This document shows, one piece after another, positions 35,530 to 43,192 of a stretch of 64,000 bases of DNA. Within the stretch, counting starts at the first letter, position 1; every line of letters starts with the position of its first letter. Position numbers and translations under genes: made by a program. The notes beneath the pieces are model-generated. The model did not search any database and was not told where the DNA came from. It saw only the letters and a program-made list of their open reading frames with translations. The DNA is from Firmicutes bacterium HGW-Firmicutes-2 (GTDB lineage Bacteria > Bacillota > Clostridia > Lachnospirales > Vallitaleaceae): assembly GCA_002841495.1 (NCBI GenBank), contig PGZV01000002.1, forward strand, positions 1,488 through 65,487. Direction: 5' to 3'.

Positions 35530-37781
35530 TAGCTGTCTCCTTCCACAATTGCTTTAACTGTATTCTCATAACAATTCTTTATAAAGACCGCTTGGTTATA
35601 CTCTTTAAATTCTTCATAGTTTAAAATATTTGCTTGATTATAAGATAATATTAAGGCGTCAACTAAACGTGTCTGCTCTTTTAAAAGCTCTTGCCAATAG
35701 GGCAGATAAGCCTTTCCTGTACAGAGATTCTTGCAGTTGACACAATTTATCATACTGCTCCTATTAGCACACCCACCATCTGCCAGTTTTTTTAAACAAA
35801 ACCCAAACTCAACCCGTCGTTGCTCTAATCTAAAATCCATGTAAAGTAGTCTACGTTCTTCTTCTGAATAATCTGCCAGCTGTTCCTTTGATATCAACAA
35901 ATCAAACTTTTTGCTATAAAACTCTGTATTCAATGATGCCAATTTCATCTGACGAACCTCGGCATAATAACTGGAAGCACTGCTTCTGCTAAGATGTCCC
36001 AACCAATAGGCAAGTTCATCCACTGATCCACCATTTTCGATTAATGTAACCGCTAAGGTTTTTCTCTGCTGTTTGCTGGTAAAATGCCAAACTTCACCGC
36101 TCTCATCACAAAGATTATGCTGTTGAATCAGCTTATTTATTATCCATACATAATACCCCATGTTTATCATTCCAGGTCTATGATTCGGCTTTTGATTGAC
36201 AAAAATATAAGGTACTCCCAATGTCTGACGTAACATAGCTCTTTCTTCAATCTGTACTTTTATTTGATCTGCTAATGATTGAAAAATCAAAACCCTATGA
36301 TAATCCGAAATGCCTTGCTTCCTTCTGGCTTTCAGTGTTTTGTATGGTTTATATTTGATCTGGACCAAACCATCATAGGGAGACGGCTCAAGGCAGTCCG
36401 TTTCCAAGAACAGGACTTCTTTCATTCGCATGCCGGTACTTGAAAAAACACGGTATAATAAGGCATGTATATCATCAAGCTCATGAAGATGAGCATCAAT
36501 CCCTTCTGCTACAGCTTCAGGTATAATTAATGTTCGAATTTTATAATCTTTAACATTATGAAACTTATATTGTTTAAAGGGATTTCCTTGTGGTACAGGA
36601 CTTCGCATAGCTGCATCTCGCCGATCACTCGACAGGTAGTCCATTAGTAATGACATCACACTAAAAATTCTCATAATGCCTGATACTGATTTTCCTCCTG
36701 ATTCTTGTCCAAAACGTCTCTCCATCACCATATACAGGGCTCTAACATCTACATCATCCACATCAGCGAAAAAGTGTAACGATGGATTCCCTTCAACTAA
36801 AAGATTGGCAGCTTCTGATAATGTATGAATGATTGTATCTTTTTTCGCCGAAATATAATAGTAACGGTATCTCATGAAATACTTAATTTCAAGCCGCAAG
36901 GATTTAGACTGAATCTTGCAAAAATCCATGGTGTTCTTATACAAAGATGGTCCATGTTTATAATAAAGAATCCATTGATCCGATTTAACATCAAGCTGTC
37001 TTGGATTATCTTCAATAAACTTTTTACACTGATGCTGATACTCTTTTTTGACAACTACATCTACCATTCGAACAAAATCTGGGTCAAAGCGTTCTCTTGA
37101 CATCATTAAATTACTTCCCATAAGGCTTCTGCAAAAACTTTGAATTGTTATAAGTTTTCGTTCCATTGTAAATTTATTAGCCATATATTCTAGATATTCC
37201 GTTATCATAACTGTAGGTAGTTGAGCTAAAGAAGCTGTTGTCATCAAAGCTCCTATTCGCACCCTAATATTATCAAGCGGTTCCTTTTCTTCCACCTTAT
37301 TTTTAACTTGTATTTTCCAGAAAGCAGAAAACTTTTCTTCGTAAATATCAAAAAAGCATTGGTTATCGCAAGGAATATTCTTTAAAATAGCGATGGGACT
37401 ATCCGATTTATCGACTAATTGATTTTTGAACATATATACAAACGCCGGAAACATACTTGTTCTATTGGAAACAAGTTTTTTATCAGACAATTCCCATGCC
37501 CTAATATAGCGTTCAGTATAATAGGCAAACATTTTTATGAATGTCTCAAAATAAATTTCAATACCAATCCGCAAAAGTATAACATCTCCCAATATGGCGT
37601 TAATCTCACATATTTTTGTTGGATGCTCTTTGTACTCTTCATTAAGCAACAGCTCTCGGTATTCTCCGATTAATTGCTCCGTCAGTACATCTCCGATAGA
37701 CTTTTTTCTTTGAAATCGTAAAATCACACCATCTATTTCCCAAAAGGCACTTCCTGTTTTTATTTCAATCAACTTGATCAT
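35529..37781 (-). CDS. tnpB: Tyrosine recombinase, TnpB-like (750 aa)
   Basis: ATG 37781 is preferred (AGAGGT at 8 nt) over ATG 37802. Catalytic residues sit in SSTGMRMKEVLFL, FTSKQQRKTLAVTL and YWLGHLSRSSASSYYAEV; the usual HxxR histidine appears as Ser-Lys-Gln-Gln-Arg. A C-terminal zinc-like cluster reads CANRSSMINCVNCKNLC. The long N-terminal half is typical of Tn554 TnpB. Confidence 0.82.
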   Translation of the reverse strand: MIKLIEIKTGSAFWEIDGVILRFQRKKSIGDVLTEQLIGEYRELLLNEEYKEHPTKICEINAILGDVILLRIGIEIYFETFIKMFAYYTERYIRAWELSDKKLVSNRTSMFPAFVYMFKNQLVDKSDSPIAILKNIPCDNQCFFDIYEEKFSAFWKIQVKNKVEEKEPLDNIRVRIGALMTTASLAQLPTVMITEYLEYMANKFTMERKLITIQSFCRSLMGSNLMMSRERFDPDFVRMVDVVVKKEYQHQCKKFIEDNPRQLDVKSDQWILYYKHGPSLYKNTMDFCKIQSKSLRLEIKYFMRYRYYYISAKKDTIIHTLSEAANLLVEGNPSLHFFADVDDVDVRALYMVMERRFGQESGGKSVSGIMRIFSVMSLLMDYLSSDRRDAAMRSPVPQGNPFKQYKFHNVKDYKIRTLIIPEAVAEGIDAHLHELDDIHALLYRVFSSTGMRMKEVLFLETDCLEPSPYDGLVQIKYKPYKTLKARRKQGISDYHRVLIFQSLADQIKVQIEERAMLRQTLGVPYIFVNQKPNHRPGMINMGYYVWIINKLIQQHNLCDESGEVWHFTSKQQRKTLAVTLIENGGSVDELAYWLGHLSRSSASSYYAEVRQMKLASLNTEFYSKKFDLLISKEQLADYSEEERRLLYMDFRLEQRRVEFGFCLKKLADGGCANRSSMINCVNCKNLCTGKAYLPYWQELLKEQTRLVDALILSYNQANILNYEEFKEYNQAVFIKNCYENTVKAIVEGDS

Positions 37782-38940
37782 TTGAAGTACCTCTTTTTTC
37801 ATGAATTTTCTTCATAATGGCTTTAGCAATAACTGGATTGTTGTGATTTCTATAAGGAAGAATAGATTCTGCTGAATTCCACCCGAAACTTTCCATGATA
37901 ATAGAATCATCAATACCATCCTCAGGATATAGTGCTTGATGCTCCAAATATTCCATCACTTTCGTACTTCGTCCGCTATGGGTACGGATTTTTGTCTGGT
38001 CAAATCCAGCTCTTTTAGCACATCGTTTAAATATTTTGTAGTAGTTTCCATAACTTAGCGGTTTGCCTTGGGCACCAGACCGTTGAAGATTAATAAAAAG
38101 TACATCGCTGATCACACCACTTTCATTTTCAGCAACCATACGCTCAGTTTGGATATATCTATTTAAAAGTTCACAGAGTTCTTTTGGCAGTGCAATTAAA
38201 CGCAAATGATTGGTATGATCCGGATTAACATCTTGCTTTCCCTTAGATCGTGATGGCTGAATGGTCTGTTCCACAGGATCATAGTTTGACAGCGTCATAC
38301 TTAGTACCTCGTCAATACGAAATCCTTCTAAAGTAATACCGAATACTGCCTTATCTCTTAGGGTTTCAAAAGCGTTATATAGAGCCTTTTTTTCAGCATC
38401 TGTATACCATTTAATGTATTCCCTACGATATTTCTGACGCGCTAGGCTCGCATCAATAATGTACTGATAATCATATGAATAGATTTGTCCATACAAAAAT
38501 GATTTCTTTGCCCTATAGGTATCTTTTTTTGTTTGAAAGGTTATATTGGTTTCATAATTACTAGCCAGCCATTTATAAAACTCTGTTATAACCGTTAAAT
38601 ATCTGGCTGCAGTGGAAGAAACAACTGCCGTATCATAAAATAGTAGTTTCAAGTCTTCTGCGTCACCATAGATAAGTTTGTGAAGGAACTTTTTCACATG
38701 CCGATTCGTTGCTTCGTCATACTCCACACCTTCAGCTGCAAGATCATTAAGGAAAACAACTAGCATCTTCCCATATTCTCTTGCTGTACTCTTTTTACGT
38801 AATGCCTTACTTTCTAGCCATTGATTCGCTTCTAGCACAGGAATCTGCTGATCTGTAATTAAATGCCGATAGACCACTCCACCATCCCTTGTTTCAAAAG
38901 CAAAACGTACTAATCGAAACCGCTTTTTCTCATTTCTCAT
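37765..38940 (-). CDS. tnpA: Tyrosine recombinase, TnpA-like (391 aa)
   Basis: ATG 38940 follows AGAAAGAGGTG; an ATG-free extension to 38994 is unlikely. Catalytic motifs: GFRIDEVLSMTL, RTHSGRSTKVMEYL, and ESFGWNSAESILPYRN with the tyrosine nucleophile. First gene of the trio; a hairpin lies just upstream of its ribosome site. Confidence 0.85.
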   Translation of the reverse strand: MRNEKKRFRLVRFAFETRDGGVVYRHLITDQQIPVLEANQWLESKALRKKSTAREYGKMLVVFLNDLAAEGVEYDEATNRHVKKFLHKLIYGDAEDLKLLFYDTAVVSSTAARYLTVITEFYKWLASNYETNITFQTKKDTYRAKKSFLYGQIYSYDYQYIIDASLARQKYRREYIKWYTDAEKKALYNAFETLRDKAVFGITLEGFRIDEVLSMTLSNYDPVEQTIQPSRSKGKQDVNPDHTNHLRLIALPKELCELLNRYIQTERMVAENESGVISDVLFINLQRSGAQGKPLSYGNYYKIFKRCAKRAGFDQTKIRTHSGRSTKVMEYLEHQALYPEDGIDDSIIMESFGWNSAESILPYRNHNNPVIAKAIMKKIHEKRGTSNDQVD

Positions 38941-39045
38941 GGTACACCTCTTTCTGAGCAAGACTACTATGTCTGCCCAGAAAAAGTATACCATGACAGC
39001 ATCTAAGGGCTACTATTGTCGTTATATTCAACCATATCAGGAATA
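38938..39045. repeat. Hairpin/core repeat R1 (recombinase end)
   Basis: Positions 38938-38997 align base for base with 42182-42241 (about 48 of 60 identical by eye). Both include a dyad TTCTGAGCA-13 nt-TGCYCAGAA. The core 39020-39045 matches 42252-42277 with three differences in 26 bp. R1 also has an outer dyad CATGGTA/TACCATG. The rest of 39046-39247 holds no gene except the terminator. Confidence 0.7.
38985..38993 (-). promoter_or_regulatory. Extended -10 promoter of the recombinase operon
   Basis: Minus-strand TGGTATACT is an extended -10 (TGn plus TATACT) lying in R1. No good -35 is seen. The transcript would carry the R1 hairpin directly before the tnpA ribosome site. Confidence 0.45.
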
Positions 39046-39097
39046 AATCAAAGCATATTTATATGAACCATTTCAAATTTTAACAAATGAATGTACG

Positions 39098-39139
39098 AAA
39101 AAAAAGATTCTGTAACCATATAATAGTTGCAAAATCTTT
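39098..39139 (-). terminator. Rho-independent terminator of the M23 peptidase gene
   Basis: Minus-strand AAAGATT and AATCTTT arms with further pairing (TG/CA, AAC/GTT) lead into eight T. It lies about 110 nt after the peptidase stop. Confidence 0.65.
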
Positions 39140-39247
39140 TAATCAAGTATATTCAATTTGTTATTGCAATTTAAGAAATATATTCAATATGTATAACATA
39201 ATGTTTATTAGCTAAAAATGCTTCAAATAAGTCATCTTTTAAACAAA

Positions 39248-40633
39248 TTATCCAATATAATCATATGGATTCACCGCATTTCCATCCACAATAACTTCAA
39301 AATGAAGGTGAGGTCCTGTACTATTACCCGTATTCCCCGATTTTGCAATGGTCTCACCTTGACCAACAACTTCGCCATATTCCACCAATAATTTACTATT
39401 ATGTGCATAACGCGTAGTTATCCCATTTCCATGATCTATATCAACTCTATATCCATAAGCATTATCCCAGCCTGCAAATATAACCTGTCCACCATCAGAT
39501 GCTTTTACAGTAGTACCTGACGAAACCGCCATATCAAGACCTCTATGTGTCTTCCCCCATCTTGGTCCATAAGATGAAGTTAATCTGTAATAATTTAAAG
39601 GCGTTACAAAAAAACCAGCCGGACCATCCTCTGGTACAGGGGCTGTACCAATTAAAACCAATTGGGATACTGGTTCTGTTACTACAAGGCTTTCCATAAT
39701 CGATTCATTAACGATTTCATCATTAACAATATCAACATCCATCTTCAATAATTCTTTACCCTCTTCACCTTCTTCAGCTATAACTGTCAACCCAGAATAT
39801 ATAGTATTATCCTCTTGATATACTACTTCTGGAGGAATAGAATTTATTTCAGTAGCCTTGTAACAATTAACAATCGATAATTCCGGAATTAACTTCTCAA
39901 CTACAAGTTTTTCACCAATTTGAAGTGTTTTCTCACGTTTTTCTAACCAAGGATTTAGCTCATAAAGTTCTAAAAGACTCATTTCATTTTTTTCTGCAAT
40001 TAATGACGCTGAATCGCCTGATTCAATAGTATATTCTGCCGGTTCTGAATTTAACCTCAATAACTCTTCAACCACATTTGTAACATTAGATATATTCTGT
40101 GAATCTTTTACCACCGATTCCACAATCACCTTCTCATTAAAATCCAACTTTGCTAAAACTTCGGATGGTTCATAAGATACATCATTGACAATTTCATTAT
40201 TTCTTGTATATGTAGGATTGGGTCCAGCCATTACAAAGTTTCGTTCAACAATTTCTGCTGATAATGTTGGTATAGCTTCAAAATCAATATTCACATTTTC
40301 TCCATCTATAGTCACTTCAATATCTTTTGTATTCTCTGTAGATAATTCTACAACTTTCGTTAAAACCTGTTCTATTTCATCTTCTGACTCAAAATAATAT
40401 ATCTTGTCATCTACAGATAATTCATATATTAACTCTATTGACTCTTTATTCTCTGCTTTAGAATCTTCGTAATAATCGTTATTAAAGACTTGTTTTTCTT
40501 GATCTACCGTAGACGATTCAGATTTCGATATCTGTTTATTCATTAAACCGTTACCTGCGAAATCAGCTACTGTAAAACCCATCAATATTATTAGAAGCAT
40601 TATCCCTATGCCTCCAAATAACCATTTCTTCAT
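39248..40633 (-). CDS. LysM-G5-M23 cell-wall metallopeptidase
   Basis: 461 residues. ATG 40633 is set by GGAGGA; longer frames run upstream without a site. A membrane anchor (WLFGGIGIMLLIILMG) is followed by an acidic linker, a LysM repeat (YTIESGDSASLIAEKNEM), a G5 domain (INSIPPEVVYQEDNTIYSG) and a C-terminal M23 domain with zinc ligands HRGLD and HLHF. It cleaves peptidoglycan peptide bridges. Carried next to a zinc exporter on the R1-R2 block. Confidence 0.85.
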   Translation of the reverse strand: MKKWLFGGIGIMLLIILMGFTVADFAGNGLMNKQISKSESSTVDQEKQVFNNDYYEDSKAENKESIELIYELSVDDKIYYFESEDEIEQVLTKVVELSTENTKDIEVTIDGENVNIDFEAIPTLSAEIVERNFVMAGPNPTYTRNNEIVNDVSYEPSEVLAKLDFNEKVIVESVVKDSQNISNVTNVVEELLRLNSEPAEYTIESGDSASLIAEKNEMSLLELYELNPWLEKREKTLQIGEKLVVEKLIPELSIVNCYKATEINSIPPEVVYQEDNTIYSGLTVIAEEGEEGKELLKMDVDIVNDEIVNESIMESLVVTEPVSQLVLIGTAPVPEDGPAGFFVTPLNYYRLTSSYGPRWGKTHRGLDMAVSSGTTVKASDGGQVIFAGWDNAYGYRVDIDHGNGITTRYAHNSKLLVEYGEVVGQGETIAKSGNTGNSTGPHLHFEVIVDGNAVNPYDYIG

Positions 40634-40769
40634 CACGTTGTAGTCCTCCATGTTCTTTTTCTCGTCAATGTTTAACTTAAGCAAAATCCATTTTACTTTA
40701 TCACACTTTTGTGACATTTTCAAGTCAAACCCCAAACCCAAACAAATAATATAAACAAATAAAAAACAC

Positions 40770-40826
40770 TTGACAATTGAATGTCTGTTCAACTATAATA
40801 AACTTAACAATTGAACAACCATTCAA
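40770..40826 (+). promoter_or_regulatory. Promoter and twin ArsR-type operators for the zinc efflux genes
   Basis: TTGACA (40770-40775), 18-nt spacer, TATAAT (40794-40799). Two dyads TTGAA-6 nt-TTCAA lie at 40777-40792 (inside the spacer) and 40811-40826 (downstream), as expected for CzrA/SmtB-type repressors. The ArsR gene is in the same operon. Confidence 0.8.
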
Positions 40827-40866
40827 CCATTAGGTTAGTAAATACTTAAAATTAGGAGGAATATAT

Positions 40867-41706
40867 ATGTCTCACGATCACAATCATCATAAACCAAGTA
40901 ACATAGGAATTGCCTTTTTGCTAAACTTCAGTTTTTCAATCATTGAAATTTTTGGTGGGATACTAACAAACAGTACAGCTATTTTATCAGATGCTGTCCA
41001 TGATTTAGGCGATAGTCTTGCTCTTGCATTATCCTTTTTTTCTGAACGCTTGAGTAAGAAAGAGCCCACCAAAAAGTACCCATATGGATTTAAAAGATTA
41101 TCACTTATCGGCGCAATCATAAATATACTTGTTTTGTCTGTAGGTACAGGTTATGTTATATCTGAAGCTATAGCATCCTTTCAAAATCCACAGAAAGTTG
41201 ATTCTATAGGAATGCTATGGTTGGCTTTTTTAGGTATTGCGATTAATGGTATTGCCGCACTTAGGATGAAAGGCTCAAAGAAAATTCTCGACAAAACTGT
41301 TGTCATGCATCTTCTAGAAGACCTTATGGGTTGGGTAGCTGTTCTAGTTGTAAGTATAGTCATATATTTTACTAATTGGTATATATTAGACCCTGTTCTT
41401 TCTATGTTCATCGCTCTAGTTATTATACGAAATATATGGATAAACTCAAAACTAGTATTTGGGATTTTGATGCAATCAGTACCAGATGAAGACCTGTATA
41501 ATGAGCTCAAAGAGCATATTGAATCTATTGAAGGTGTTAAACTTATTGATAACTTCAAACTGTGGAGTTTAGATGGCGAAGAACATATTGCAACCATTAC
41601 ATTATCTGTACTAGTTAATGCTGATGTTCAGAACATTCGACTTAAAACAAAAAGTATACTAAACAAACATAATATTAATCAAACTACAGTTGAAGTCATT
41701 GCATAG
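40867..41706 (+). CDS. Cation diffusion facilitator (zinc-type) exporter
   Basis: 279 residues, ATG 40867 after TTAGGAGG. A His-rich N-terminus (MSHDHNHH) and six membrane segments. The metal site residues appear as SDAVHDLGD (TM2) and HLLEDLMGW (TM5), the zinc/cadmium CDF pattern. A cytoplasmic C-domain follows. It exports divalent metal in exchange for protons. First gene of a two-gene plus-strand operon with its sensor. Confidence 0.88.
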   Translation: MSHDHNHHKPSNIGIAFLLNFSFSIIEIFGGILTNSTAILSDAVHDLGDSLALALSFFSERLSKKEPTKKYPYGFKRLSLIGAIINILVLSVGTGYVISEAIASFQNPQKVDSIGMLWLAFLGIAINGIAALRMKGSKKILDKTVVMHLLEDLMGWVAVLVVSIVIYFTNWYILDPVLSMFIALVIIRNIWINSKLVFGILMQSVPDEDLYNELKEHIESIEGVKLIDNFKLWSLDGEEHIATITLSVLVNADVQNIRLKTKSILNKHNINQTTVEVIA

Positions 41707-41717
41707 GAGAATATATC

Positions 41718-42074
41718 ATGGAAAAAAAAACCTCGACAGATTGTACACCAAACGATATAAAAATTGTTGAAACTGTTTCTGAGGAATTGGCAAACTCGCA
41801 AAATATTGATACTGTTGCTAATTTTCTAAAAATCATTTCAGATCCAACCAGATTGAAAATAATAATGATTTTAGAAAACCATGAAGTCAGTGTCAATGAT
41901 ATAGCAGTTTTGATGAATATGACTAAATCAGCAGTTTCGCATCAGTTAAAAGTCTTAAAAAATGCAGGATATATTAAGGATCGTCGTTCAGGCAAAAATA
42001 AGTATTATTCTCTATTCGATGAGCACATCATGGTTATTATTCACTCCGCATATGACCATGTAAATCATTGTTAG
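41718..42074 (+). CDS. ArsR/SmtB-family zinc sensor repressor
   Basis: 118 residues, ATG 41718 after AGGAG. Winged HTH with SVNDIAVLMNMTKSAVSHQLKVL. The C-terminal helix has D-x-H-(x)10-H-x-x-H (FDEH...HVNH), exactly the alpha5 zinc site of CzrA/SmtB; no CxC alpha3N site. It should repress the operon until zinc binds. Confidence 0.88.
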   Translation: MEKKTSTDCTPNDIKIVETVSEELANSQNIDTVANFLKIISDPTRLKIIMILENHEVSVNDIAVLMNMTKSAVSHQLKVLKNAGYIKDRRSGKNKYYSLFDEHIMVIIHSAYDHVNHC

Positions 42075-42181
42075 ATCAAGAAGTGCTTGTCATGTCAGAG
42101 ATTATTCCATCTGCAATATGTTCTATTCCCCCTGTTTCCAAGCACAAAATTCATTAAACTATAAAGTGCATTTGCTTCTTT

Positions 42182-42277
42182 CATGGCACACTTATTTCTG
42201 AGCAAGACTATATATCCTGCTCAGAAAAAGTATGGCATGACGACTTTTAACCGTTATACTCAAACATATCAGAAATA
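42182..42277. repeat. Hairpin/core repeat R2 at the 3' end of a Maff2 gene
   Basis: Homologue of R1. The hairpin TTCTGAGCA/TGCTCAGAA is perfect here. The core 42252-42277 codes for the last residues of the Maff2 protein (ISDMFEYN). In the tnpA position an ATG (42184) opens only a 29-codon frame unlike TnpA, so any recombinase gene of this copy is gone. 42075-42181 has no gene; a GTGCTTG/CAAGCAC pair spans it. Confidence 0.65.
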
Positions 42278-42477
42278 CGCTGTTGCAATTCAGGAAGCAC
42301 CGTACCCTCTATCAATGCATACAATCCAGCTAATAATAGGGCTCCAATCACGACAGAAATCAATATTTTGATCGCTGTATCAATAAAAGTTTCCCCTCGA
42401 TTATCTGCTAGAATCGTTTGAAGTTTAATCATGCCTCTCAAGCTTTTCTCTTTAACTGTACTCATAATTTTCTTCAT
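42247..42477 (-). CDS. Maff2-family small membrane protein
   Basis: 76 residues, ATG 42477 with AAAGGAG. A basic leader, then DNRGETFIDTA and a hydrophobic helix IKILISVVIGALLLAGLYAL, ending LPELQQRISDMFEYNG. Maff2 proteins sit beside T4SS genes; they may be pilin-like. The last codons are the core of repeat R2. Confidence 0.8.
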   Translation of the reverse strand: MKKIMSTVKEKSLRGMIKLQTILADNRGETFIDTAIKILISVVIGALLLAGLYALIEGTVLPELQQRISDMFEYNG

Positions 42478-42553
42478 AATCTCATTGCTCCTTTTCTTTT
42501 AATAGTTGTGTAATTATTCATTGAATCTGTAATGGAGGTAATACTCATCAAGT

Positions 42554-42778
42554 TTAAGCGTAGCAATCTCTATCGTGGTTACGCAGTGAAGAAAACAAAA
42601 TCACGTCACCAAAAAGTGCGTACAAACCCGCTAATAGCAATGCGCCAATGACAATCGAAATCAAAATTTTGACCGCCGAATCAACCATTCCTTCACCGCT
42701 ATTTCCTGCTAGAATTGCTCTTCCTTTAATTATTACTTTTACCATTTCCATTTGTGCTTTGTTCATTAACTTTCTCAT
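42554..42778 (-). CDS. Maff2-family small membrane protein, altered C-terminus
   Basis: 74 residues, ATG 42778 with GGAGG. Leader GNSGEGMVDSA plus helix VKILISIVIGALLLAGLYAL match the neighbour closely. The end reads FSSLRNHDRDCYA, unlike the LPELQQRI..MF.Y.G of its sibling, and no other frame restores it. The 3' end is probably degenerate. Confidence 0.7.
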   Translation of the reverse strand: MRKLMNKAQMEMVKVIIKGRAILAGNSGEGMVDSAVKILISIVIGALLLAGLYALFGDVILFSSLRNHDRDCYA

Positions 42779-42835
42779 TTCATTACCTCCGTAAGTTTAA
42801 ATTTGTTTTTATTTTTAATCGGGACTTTCCCATGA

Positions 42836-43192
42836 TTAAACGTAATAACCAATAATCAGATTAAGTGTTGCAGAAGCTAGAACTGCTCCTATAACTGAAA
42901 CAATTACCGTAACAATACGGTTGTTCCACTTCTTCTGATCAATTTCATCTGCTGCACTTCTTCTAATGAAGAAATAAATAATCAGCAAAACACCGACAAT
43001 CGGTGCTAGAACCATTAGCCATGTTGTTACATCTTGAATCAATTTTTCAGTACCTTTGACAATTTGACTGTCCTTAACCGTATCTGCCATAACTGGAACC
43101 GTTGACATCATCATCACGACCAGTGTTCCAAAGATTGTCTTTAAAGTATTCCTTGCTTTCATTTTTAGTGGTTTAAGTTTCACCTTGTTCAC
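42836..43192 (-). CDS. VirB2/TrbC-like small membrane protein
   Basis: 118 residues from GTG 43192, overlapping the virD4 end; later starts are possible. A signal-like segment (IFGTLVVMMMSTVPVMA-D) and two membrane segments (WLMVLAPIVGVLLIIYFF, IVSVIGAVLASATLNLIIGY) give pilin/VirB2 topology. Likely channel subunit of element B. Confidence 0.65.
   Translation of the reverse strand: MNKVKLKPLKMKARNTLKTIFGTLVVMMMSTVPVMADTVKDSQIVKGTEKLIQDVTTWLMVLAPIVGVLLIIYFFIRRSAADEIDQKKWNNRIVTVIVSVIGAVLASATLNLIIGYYV

Larger units (their letters stand above)
33603..39000 (-). mobile_element. Tn554-type recombinase trio module
   Basis: Three tightly overlapping tyrosine recombinase genes plus a TnpC-like gene. 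Its upstream edge lies by the hairpin/core repeat at 38938-39045. The downstream edge is not identified, so whether element A is its cargo or its neighbour is open. Confidence 0.6.

Noticed and set aside
42095-42184. Truncated tnpA in the R2 copy
   Set aside because: The 29-codon frame after the R2 hairpin shows no similarity to the TnpA N-terminus; only the upstream region is shared.
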